This document shows, one piece after another, positions 41,625 through 48,333 of a stretch of DNA of 64,000 nucleotides. The DNA comes from JALHOQ01 sp964453895 (lineage in GTDB: Bacteria > Bdellovibrionota > Bdellovibrionia > Bdellovibrionales > UBA1609), in NCBI GenBank assembly GCA_964453895.1, contig CAYVRZ010000008.1, forward strand, positions 1-64,000, read 5' to 3'. Within the stretch, counting starts at the first letter, position 1, and each line of letters starts with the position of its first letter. The position numbers and the translations under genes were made by a program. The notes under the pieces were generated by a model. That model was not told where the DNA came from, searched no databases, and saw only the letters and a list, made by a program, of their open reading frames with translations.

Positions 41625-42638
41625 TTAAAATCGATATTTGAGGATCAACTCTCGAGCGGCGGCGCCGCCCACTTTTTCACCCAGCACGACCAAATCTTTT
41701 TTACCGTCAAACCGCGCGATCGGAAATGCGCTCGTGTCCACGTTAATGATGTCGATATTGTATTTGGAAGCTTCTCCGATGGCGCGCTTAACCTCTTGCC
41801 AGAGAATAACATGTATCAAATTTTCCGGCAAATTCTCCTGCGCCACCGGCATGGCTGAACCAAGAACGTTTACAAATACAATTACGTTATAGCCTTCTTT
41901 AACTAGACGCTCGATGGCCTCGGTGGCCTGCGAAGCGCCCGCTAAAAAAGCTCCCTGCGCCTTAAATACTGGGGGGAACGATAAACAGCGCTTCACCGCA
42001 TCGGAGTAAGGGCCGCGCGTTTGCCAATTCACCACGCCCGTCCACACCGAGCGCGACGGGCAGGTGAAAGGAATCTTGCTCGAGGTCAACGCGTCTTTGC
42101 CGAAGGTTTCCTTTAAATAACCATCCATTACGCTCGCACTTTCTTCACCTACGCCTTTGCTGGTGAAGAACCCTTTCGGATGCGGCAAACGTTGCTGCTC
42201 CATTTTGTACAGTTTCCACTCCATATCGTGAACCGCGCCCCGGGTCGCGAACAGGCCACCCATCAGGGCGCCCCACTCCAGGCCGACCACCTTGTCGATC
42301 GGAATGCGTTGCTGCTGCAGAGCTTTGAGCACGCCCACGTGAGCAAAAGTTTTTCCGCCACCGGGGCCGAGAATCACCGCGACTTTTTTAGGCGTATCGG
42401 GTGTCGCCGGAGGTGTAGCAGGAGGTTGGTCGACTTTTGGTTCTGGTGACGGAATTCCGGAAAAATCGTCTTCAGGTTGGTCGGCTCCCACAGTGACGCC
42501 TGGAGCTTTGGCGATGGGTTGCGGCGAAGGACGGCGGGGAATAATCGGACTGGGCTTAACGGGCGCCGCCGATTGGCAGCCGACCGCGAAAATTAAACTA
42601 GCGGCGACTAGCCCAAACAAAGAACTCTTGATTGCCAT
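41625..42638 (-). CDS. Patatin-like lipoprotein lacking the catalytic serine
   Basis: The lipobox (SLIFAVGC) is followed by a Pro-rich linker (to about residue 83) and a patatin/RssA-type domain. The oxyanion loop is fair (ILGPGGGKTFAHVGVLKAL), but the nucleophile elbow GxSxG reads GLEWGALMGGLFA: Glu replaces Ser. The Asp-Gly dyad motif is also absent; the corresponding part reads FLAGASQATEAIE. The protein is therefore unlikely to be a lipase and may bind lipids or other proteins. Its first 41 nt overlap tlyA's end. It probably sits at the outer membrane. Confidence 0.8.
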   Translation of the reverse strand: MAIKSSLFGLVAASLIFAVGCQSAAPVKPSPIIPRRPSPQPIAKAPGVTVGADQPEDDFSGIPSPEPKVDQPPATPPATPDTPKKVAVILGPGGGKTFAHVGVLKALQQQRIPIDKVVGLEWGALMGGLFATRGAVHDMEWKLYKMEQQRLPHPKGFFTSKGVGEESASVMDGYLKETFGKDALTSSKIPFTCPSRSVWTGVVNWQTRGPYSDAVKRCLSFPPVFKAQGAFLAGASQATEAIERLVKEGYNVIVFVNVLGSAMPVAQENLPENLIHVILWQEVKRAIGEASKYNIDIINVDTSAFPIARFDGKKDLVVLGEKVGGAAARELILKYRF

Positions 42639-43338
42639 CTTGACCTCTCACCGGTGAAGGAAAGTACTCTACCGCCGAGAAGCCATATTTATCAAGAGCC
42701 GCCAATATTCGCTCTTGAACTTCACCATACATCTCGGGTTTCAACGTCTTCGGTCCGACCTCAAACTGCGGCTTTACCAGCGCCAAAAGTCGACACCCGG
42801 TTGGCAATAGCTTCTGAAAAACCGGCAACACGTGCTCAATCGAAATAAACGACACATCGATCACGCATAAGTTCACGCCAAGGCTCAACCACTGGGTGAT
42901 TTCGCCGTGGGAAGCCATATCCTTTACATGAACTCCTTCGAACGCTGTAAGCCGGGCATGGTTTTTAAGCTTTTCGTGAAGCTGACCATGGCCAACTTCA
43001 ATTCCCAGCACCGCGGCTGCACCCGATTGAAGTAGAAAATCGGTAAAGCCGCCCGTCGATATACCCACATCTAAACAGCGCAAACCTTGCGCAGATAAAC
43101 CGACGTGCTGAGCTGCGGCTTCAATCTTTAAACCACCGCGCGAGACATACTTGAGTGTCTGACCGCCGGCTTTGATTCGGACCTGATCGGCAAGTTCGAC
43201 CTGAGCCGATTGATCCTCGGCAATTACCCATTCATTATTTTTGCAAATTTCGATTTCGCCGGCGGCGATCATGGCCTGGGCCTTGGTGCGCGATGGGGCC
43301 AAGCCCCATTCGACCAATGCCGAATCGAGGCGCTTCAT
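42598..43338 (-). CDS. tlyA: TlyA-family rRNA 2'-O-methyltransferase
   Basis: TlyA methylates ribose in 16S and 23S rRNA. The protein has an N-terminal S4 domain (MKRLDSALVEWGLAPSRTKAQAMIAAGEI) and an FtsJ-type methyltransferase domain. The latter contains KYVSRGGLKIEAA, CLDVGISTGGFTDFLLQSGA (SAM motif I), LCVIDVSFISIEHVLP and ALVKPQFEVG. The 246-aa length is normal. It lies 2 nt after ispA and overlaps the patatin-like gene by 41 nt. The ispA-tlyA proximity recurs in many bacteria. Confidence 0.93.
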   Translation of the reverse strand: MKRLDSALVEWGLAPSRTKAQAMIAAGEIEICKNNEWVIAEDQSAQVELADQVRIKAGGQTLKYVSRGGLKIEAAAQHVGLSAQGLRCLDVGISTGGFTDFLLQSGAAAVLGIEVGHGQLHEKLKNHARLTAFEGVHVKDMASHGEITQWLSLGVNLCVIDVSFISIEHVLPVFQKLLPTGCRLLALVKPQFEVGPKTLKPEMYGEVQERILAALDKYGFSAVEYFPSPVRGQDGNQEFFVWASRR

Positions 43339-43340
43339 AT

Positions 43341-44177
43341 TTAAATCCGTTGCCGATTGAGAAGAATCATTTTGAGCAGACCCTCGGCCCGTGCACCAAA
43401 TGTGGTGAGGGTGCGTTCGGCCTCATCGCTGACATGTTTAAGCAATTTTTCAGTCTCTTCGCGGCCCAGGCGGCCAACAAAGTTAATCTTTTCAGGCTTG
43501 TTCGGATTGAAGTCTTGAATGTCGTCGGCGATTTGAAAGGCCATGCCGAGATGCTCGCCATAGGTGCGCAGCAATTTAACTTTCTCGGTGTCAGCGCCCA
43601 ACAAAACCGCCGTGCCCTCGACAGCAACGCGGATCAACGCACCGGTTTTTCGTTTGTGAATTTCAGCCAGAAGTTTTTCGTTGGGGTCCTGCGCGGCGAT
43701 ATCGAGCACCTGACCGCCCACCATTCCGCGCGGGCCCGCGGCCTCGCTCAGCAAAGCCAAAGCGGATTTAAGATTTTTCGAGTCGCTTTCGGCCAGCGCG
43801 CCAAAGGCCATGGTCAACAGCGCATCGCCGGCGAGTAGCGCCTGGGCATCGCCGTAAACTTTGTGATTGGTCGGGCGCCCGCGGCGAAAGTCATCGTTAT
43901 CCATCACCGGCAAATCATCGTGAATCAACGAGTACGTGTGAATCAACTCAACTGCGGCCGCCATGGGAAAAGCGTCTTCCATTGGCTTATCAAGGGCTTT
44001 GGCCGTAAGCAGGGACAGGAGCGGGCGAAAGCGTTTGCCGCCTGAGAGGAGGCTATAGTTCATGCACTCCCAAAACTTTTGCAGTTCGGGATTGGGTGCG
44101 GGAGTTTTATCGCCGAGGACTGCATGCAGATGCTGGTCGATCGCCGCCAGTTCGGTTTTAAACAGCGCTTCGAACAT
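43341..44177 (-). CDS. ispA: Farnesyl/geranylgeranyl diphosphate synthase (IspA-type)
   Basis: Condenses isopentenyl diphosphate with allylic diphosphates for isoprenoids such as quinone tails and undecaprenol. The first aspartate-rich motif is LIHDDLPVMDNDDFRRGRPTNH, with DDxxxxD spacing, and the second is AFQIADDIQDF. The substrate loop SGGKRFRP and GGQVLDI are also present. The 278-aa length is in the normal range. The ATG overlaps the xseB stop, a common arrangement (xseA-xseB-ispA). Confidence 0.94.
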   Translation of the reverse strand: MFEALFKTELAAIDQHLHAVLGDKTPAPNPELQKFWECMNYSLLSGGKRFRPLLSLLTAKALDKPMEDAFPMAAAVELIHTYSLIHDDLPVMDNDDFRRGRPTNHKVYGDAQALLAGDALLTMAFGALAESDSKNLKSALALLSEAAGPRGMVGGQVLDIAAQDPNEKLLAEIHKRKTGALIRVAVEGTAVLLGADTEKVKLLRTYGEHLGMAFQIADDIQDFNPNKPEKINFVGRLGREETEKLLKHVSDEAERTLTTFGARAEGLLKMILLNRQRI

Positions 44178-44398
44178 TATTCTTTAATCTGAAAATTTTC
44201 GGTGACTGCCGTGCCCGAGGCATCGACCGACAAAAGGGTTTTTACCTTTTGTTCGGCTTGCGAGAGCTGGGTATTGCATTCGCGCGAGAGCTTTACGCCC
44301 TCTTCGAAAAACTTTAGAGACTCTTCAAGGCTGACATCGCCCGACTCCATTTTGGCCACGATTTCTTCGAGGCGCGAAAGCTTTTTCTCAAACTCCAT
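44177..44398 (-). CDS. xseB: Exodeoxyribonuclease VII small subunit
   Basis: The 73-aa protein matches XseB along its length: FEKKLSRLEEIVAKMESGDVSLEESLKFFEEGVKLSRECNTQLSQAEQKV. It forms a helical complex with XseA that degrades single-stranded DNA. It overlaps both neighbours (xseA by 11 nt, ispA by 1 nt). Confidence 0.96.
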   Translation of the reverse strand: MEFEKKLSRLEEIVAKMESGDVSLEESLKFFEEGVKLSRECNTQLSQAEQKVKTLLSVDASGTAVTENFQIKE

Positions 44399-45770
44399 GG
44401 GTTACTCCTTCGATTTTCGCCTCGGCACGGCCCTTGGCGAAGGTGATTTCAACTTTGTCTCCGACCGCAAGATCCGCGGCCGATTTAATTAATTGGTTGT
44501 TTTTACGCGTGATCGAATATCCGCGCTCGACCACTTTTAACGGCGACACCGCATCCAGCAGCGAGCTCAGGCGCGCCCATTTGTTTTGCTTCATGTCGAG
44601 AGCGCGCAGCGTATGCGCCTCAAGACGCGTGCGGAGAATATCAACCTCTTGCCGTTGGCGCAGAATAAACTCTTCGGGCGAGGGCAATCGCGCGCGCAAC
44701 AATTTAACATCTTGATCGCGGTCTGAAATATATCGGGCGACGGCGGCCTCTAAACGTTGCGACAATTCATCGGCCCGCATCGATAAATCCTGCAGGCGGC
44801 GCTTGGGGTCGATCAGCCGTTTGCTAAAACCCACCAGCCGGTGTTTTAAAATTTGTACGGTGTGATTTAGACTTTTCGCTAATCGCTTATCGAGCACGCC
44901 GATGCGCTCGCCAATCTCGGCGGCATTTCGGCACACCAATTCGGCCGCCGCACTCGGAGTCGGCGCCCGTAAGTCGGCAACAAAGTCAGCAATTGTAAAA
45001 TCAATTTCGTGGCCAACGGCCGAGATCACCGGCACGCGCGCACTCGCAATCGCCCGGGCGACGCGTTCGTCGTTGAAGCACCACATGTCTTCGATCGAGC
45101 CGCCGCCACGGCCGACAATCATCACATCGATGTCGTTCATCTTTTGCGCCAGCTCGATCGCCTTTACGATTTGTGGCGCGGCCGAGTCGCCCTGCACTAC
45201 GGTGGGCACCACGGTGACGCGCAAGCCTTTAAAGCGTCGACCAAGAATATTTAAAATGTCGCGAATCGCCGCGCCCGTGGGCGACGTGACCACGGCCACG
45301 TGTCTGGGCATCGGCGGGATGGGCCGTTTGCGAGCTTTGTCGAACAGCCCTTCCAACTCGAGCTTTTTCTTAAGTTGTTCAAAGGCGAGTTGCATGGCTC
45401 CGGCGCCGACAGGCTCCATCAGCTCACAAAAAATTTGATAATTTCCGCGCGGCTCATAGACCGAGATTTTTCCGCGCACCACGACTTCCATGCCGTCTTT
45501 GGGTCTGAATTTTAGGCCCTGATTAAAGCCGCGAAACATCACCGCATTGATCTGCGATTTGGAATCCTTAAGGGAGAAATAAAAATGACCCGACGTGTGA
45601 GGCTTAAAATTCGAAATTTCGCCTTTGACCCAAAGCAGCCTAAACTGCCCTTCGAGCGAGGATTTTACGGCGCGATTCACATCCGATACGGAGAGAATTT
45701 GCGGTTCTTGTTTCTGCGTGAGCGGCGTTTGACGTTCCGCAGCCTCGAAATCCAGACTGAACTGCTCCAT
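44388..45770 (-). CDS. xseA: Exodeoxyribonuclease VII large subunit
   Basis: Catalytic subunit of the ssDNA exonuclease. An N-terminal OB-fold (LRLLWVKGEISNFKPHTSGHFYFSLKDSKSQINAVMF) is followed by the catalytic core with AVVTSPTGAAIRDIL and DVMIVGRGGGSIEDMWCFNDE, a coiled-coil region and the C-terminal GYSITRKNNQLIKSA part. I used the ATG at 45770 (about 460 aa); the open frame reaches an upstream TTG at 45809, which adds 13 residues. It starts the six-gene group that ends with pepP. Confidence 0.95.
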   Translation of the reverse strand: MEQFSLDFEAAERQTPLTQKQEPQILSVSDVNRAVKSSLEGQFRLLWVKGEISNFKPHTSGHFYFSLKDSKSQINAVMFRGFNQGLKFRPKDGMEVVVRGKISVYEPRGNYQIFCELMEPVGAGAMQLAFEQLKKKLELEGLFDKARKRPIPPMPRHVAVVTSPTGAAIRDILNILGRRFKGLRVTVVPTVVQGDSAAPQIVKAIELAQKMNDIDVMIVGRGGGSIEDMWCFNDERVARAIASARVPVISAVGHEIDFTIADFVADLRAPTPSAAAELVCRNAAEIGERIGVLDKRLAKSLNHTVQILKHRLVGFSKRLIDPKRRLQDLSMRADELSQRLEAAVARYISDRDQDVKLLRARLPSPEEFILRQRQEVDILRTRLEAHTLRALDMKQNKWARLSSLLDAVSPLKVVERGYSITRKNNQLIKSAADLAVGDKVEITFAKGRAEAKIEGVTHGV

Positions 45771-45818
45771 AGGGCTGTAGAATCTACTCGAAGGACGGCG
45801 AATCGCCAAACAGGATTT

Positions 45819-46031
45819 CTAAATCCAGAGATTTTGCAGACTCCAAAATCCACCAAGAACCAAACAAAGCAGGCCAAAGCCCCTGTGGGCCTTGATTTGC
45901 CGGCAGAGGTGTTCGGGCAACCGAGTTTCGGCCAACTCGGACAAAAGCGGCGTGTGAAGCACAAAAGTCATGATCGCGCCATAGGCAAACACGACGAAAG
46001 GAAATATCAAGTCAAGTTTCTCGGGGGTCAT
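45819..46031 (-). CDS. Small membrane protein, 70 aa, unknown function
   Basis: Not recognised. From MTPEKLDLIF two hydrophobic helices are visible (FPFVVFAYGAIMTFVLH and GFGLLCLVLGGFWSLQNLWI), with a short charged loop between them (LAETRLPEHLCRQIKAHR). The reading frame is compact and the pattern is protein-like. No good ribosome site precedes the ATG at 46031, so the gene is only moderately supported. It lies upstream of xseA and ends 48 nt before its start. Confidence 0.55.
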   Translation of the reverse strand: MTPEKLDLIFPFVVFAYGAIMTFVLHTPLLSELAETRLPEHLCRQIKAHRGFGLLCLVLGGFWSLQNLWI

Positions 46032-46121
46032 CAAGTTACTTTTCGGCAAGATTTCTCAAACTGTTACAGGACGAAGTTCCAATTTTGGATATTTCTCCTT
46101 GCGGCACGGCTTTTGATGTCT

Positions 46122-46150
46122 GTGACGGAAGGGTTTCACTCTGTTATTCT
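46122..46150 (+). promoter_or_regulatory. Candidate sigma-70 promoter for 6S RNA
   Basis: GTGACG (46122-46127) and TATTCT (46145-46150) are spaced by exactly 17 nt. The predicted start near 46157 coincides with the base of the 6S closing stem, which supports both calls. Confidence 0.55.
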
Positions 46151-46156
46151 GGCTGA

Positions 46157-46325
46157 AGTTCTGTGGGCTGATGACAAAAGTAAACCCTACAAGAACATAT
46201 ATGGGGGCTGTCCCTGGCAATGGTGTGCAAGCTCACCTCGTAGTGAGAAGCCTAAAGTTGCTACCACGGTCACCCACCTTGGATAAAACGGGTTTACTTG
46301 GATCACTCAGGCCCACAGCTTTTTT
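46157..46325 (+). ncRNA. ssrS: 6S RNA
   Basis: 6S RNA mimics an open promoter and sequesters sigma-70 RNA polymerase in slow growth. The ends pair into a long closing stem: CTGTGGGC-TGA-TGA...AAGTAAACCC (46161-46186) with GGGTTTACTT...TCA-TCAGGCCCACAG (46290-46319). A large central bubble follows. The terminal part has a CTCAC-CTCGTA-GTGAG hairpin, then AAGCCTAAAGTTGC and CACCTTGG. This closely matches the E. coli order: a CTCGG/CCGAG hairpin, AAGCCTTAAAACTGC, CACCTTG and GGGTT. A run of eight T residues after the stem ends the transcript. It occupies most of the 46050-46486 gap. Ends are approximate. Confidence 0.88.
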
Positions 46326-46400
46326 TTGCTTACTTTCCTAGCCAAAAGCCAAGTCGCCACTAGGCTGGCAAACCCTCTTCCAGACTAGCGCTCCCATCCA

Positions 46401-46423
46401 TATTGTCTCAAAATGAGACAATA
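46401..46423. promoter_or_regulatory. GTCTCA-N3-TGAGAC palindrome, best copy (copy 5)
   Basis: A perfect 10-3-10 palindrome: left arm TATTGTCTCA, centre AAA, right arm TGAGACAATA. It ends 2 nt before a consensus -24/-12 promoter. A further near match (TGTTTAAAAATGAGACA, 15 of 17) covers the start codon at 46488-46504. Confidence 0.75.
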
Positions 46424-46425
46424 GC

Positions 46426-46441
46426 TGGCACTCGTGTTGCT
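46426..46441 (+). promoter_or_regulatory. Sigma-54 promoter of the secreted coiled-coil protein
   Basis: TGGCACTCGTGTTGCT matches the -24/-12 consensus (TGGCAC-N5-TTGCW) with exact GG-N10-GC spacing. Transcription would start near 46452, 35 nt before the ATG at 46487. Confidence 0.78.
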
Positions 46442-46486
46442 GTTATATCCCTCTGTAAGGCTCCAATCACGGAGAATGGGTTTGAG

Positions 46487-48238
46487 ATGTTTAAAAATGA
46501 GACACTCGTAAAGCTGGTTGTTTGCACTCTGCTGGCGCTGCCGGTGAATGTTTGGGGGCAAACGCCTCCGGCTCCGGTTACTCCGCCAGCAGCACCGATC
46601 GTTAACTTCCCCTCAACGCCCGCGAACTGCAGCGCTGAGTCCGCTCAGGTGATTAGGGACAGGGATGCGTTTCAGGCCTACGACGCCGGTGCCTCAGGCA
46701 ATACCCAGACACGAAAAGATGAACTTAAGAAAAACTGGGACGATGCACAGGCCGAACTCACAAGATGCCGACAGTCTTCGACGGCTGGCGGCTGCACAAA
46801 TGCGCCTTCCGAATACGACAAAGCAAAAACCGAATTTCGCACATCTTGTCGAAGCCTTCCGCAGACCGGCGGAAATATTGGCGGAAATATCGCCTGCGGC
46901 TGGAACATTGAAAGATGCCAATGCCGCGGATTAAGTGCTGGTGGCGTTAAGTACGAAGCCTTAAAATGTGAAGATGCCCCTTCAGGGCCATTCACCCCCT
47001 CATCTCCCGGAGAAAAGGACGGACGCCATCTTCCAACTTGTAACATTGCCGCAGCTTCGGACCTGGACAAGCTTGAAAAAGAGGTGCGTGACGCGCAAAA
47101 AGAATTGCGTGAGCTCGAGAGAAAGATTCCCGAGCTGGATCAACAAATCGCCGATGCCCAAAGCCAAATGAACGAAAAGATTCAACAGGCCGAGCAACAG
47201 GGTGTTGACGCGCAAAAAGCGCGGATCCAACAGCGTGCCGATGCAGTAAAGGCTCAGCGAGAAGCCATCCGAACCGCGGCGCAGGAGGTTGTGCAGTTGC
47301 GCCAGCAAATTTCGACTCTCGAAGAAGAGCGAATCCAGCTCGGCAGTAGCCGACAACGGGCCGAACTCGAAAGGCAAAAAGGTCAGGCTGCGGTTAGAAA
47401 CAACTGTCATGCCCAGGCGATAAAAGATGTAGGGGCAAAACAAGCCGAGGCTTTAGCGCTGCAGCAGGGCCGTGCTTACAACCGCGGAAGCTTTAATCAA
47501 ATGCTTCGCAATGTCGGCGTTTCGAGCCGTACGCAGTGGCAACGACTGGCTGCAGAGCTCTATAAGCAATGCATGCAATCCGCGCCCACTCGCGATGCGG
47601 TGAAAATGATCAATCAAGAATACAATGCGGTGCTAGATCAGGCCAATGGCAAAGAGCGCAGCCTTGGTGAGAGACGCCGCGCCATTGAAGTCCAAATAGC
47701 ACAGGTCGAAGGCGGTGTTTGTAATCCCGCCGGGGGAAGCGGAGTCAGTCCCACAGGGACCGCGACAGAATCTCGCTCCTGCCAGGCCGTTCGCCAATTT
47801 AGTGAGGACGTTGCCAAGGCCGAGGCCGAATATATCAATCAACAACGGGCGAATGCTAAGGCGGAAAATCGCGCCCGAAGTGATGGCGCGGCGAGATTGG
47901 CGGCCAAAACAAAAGAGCGGAATCTTGCCGAAAGAACGTTGTTCGAAGAGCGACAGCGTCTCCGCAATCTGCGCAATTTTCTTGCTCTTAAGCAACAACA
48001 CGCGCCCGGAAACATGGATGGTCGTGATATGGAAAATGCCTTGGCTAAGCATGCCGGTCTAATCGATAAGTCGCGATTCCTTATTCACTGTGCCGTTCAA
48101 GACAATAAAAATTGCGAAGGGCCGTGCGCAGAGGCATTTGAATACATGCGCGCCATCGGCGAGGTGACCCCCGGAGCGCGACCTTTTCAGCAGGGCGGCA
48201 CTCGCGACCAACAAAACTGGTGGGGCGGATCTCGGTAA
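46487..48238 (+). CDS. Large secreted coiled-coil protein with cysteines, unknown function
   Basis: Not recognised. About 583 aa. The signal peptide is MFKNETLVKLVVCTLLALPVNVWG, then a Pro/Ala linker, then an N-terminal part with many Cys (TRCRQSSTAGGCTN, GWNIERCQCRGL). From about residue 200 there is a long coiled coil (DKLEKEVRDAQKELRELERKIPELDQQI...), then two further helical blocks with scattered Cys (NCHAQAIKD, KQCMQS, NKNCEGPCAEAF). It could be a periplasmic or secreted scaffold. I chose the ATG at 46487: the sigma-54 promoter puts the transcript start at about 46452, so the more upstream frame start at 46403 is excluded. Confidence 0.78.
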   Translation: MFKNETLVKLVVCTLLALPVNVWGQTPPAPVTPPAAPIVNFPSTPANCSAESAQVIRDRDAFQAYDAGASGNTQTRKDELKKNWDDAQAELTRCRQSSTAGGCTNAPSEYDKAKTEFRTSCRSLPQTGGNIGGNIACGWNIERCQCRGLSAGGVKYEALKCEDAPSGPFTPSSPGEKDGRHLPTCNIAAASDLDKLEKEVRDAQKELRELERKIPELDQQIADAQSQMNEKIQQAEQQGVDAQKARIQQRADAVKAQREAIRTAAQEVVQLRQQISTLEEERIQLGSSRQRAELERQKGQAAVRNNCHAQAIKDVGAKQAEALALQQGRAYNRGSFNQMLRNVGVSSRTQWQRLAAELYKQCMQSAPTRDAVKMINQEYNAVLDQANGKERSLGERRRAIEVQIAQVEGGVCNPAGGSGVSPTGTATESRSCQAVRQFSEDVAKAEAEYINQQRANAKAENRARSDGAARLAAKTKERNLAERTLFEERQRLRNLRNFLALKQQHAPGNMDGRDMENALAKHAGLIDKSRFLIHCAVQDNKNCEGPCAEAFEYMRAIGEVTPGARPFQQGGTRDQQNWWGGSR

Positions 48239-48300
48239 GCGCTCCAACGCGCGGTGCCGCAATCCCATTCGCGGCGCCGACGCATAGCTTCGAACGCATA

Positions 48301-48329
48301 GCTTCCGAAAAAAGAACCTGGTACCTTTA
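48301..48329 (+). repeat. 29-nt dispersed repeat, copy A
   Basis: The 29 bases from GCTTCCG through AAAAAAGAACC to GGTACCTTTA are the exact reverse complement of 59327-59355. It ends 4 nt before the mrcA ATG. A related palindromic copy lies at 9961-9990. Confidence 0.8.
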
Positions 48330-48333
48330 GAGG

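Noticed and set aside
45585..46286. 233-aa plus-strand frame across the xseA start and the following gap
   Set aside because: It is antisense to xseA and to the small membrane-protein gene, then runs through the 6S RNA; its composition is not protein-like.
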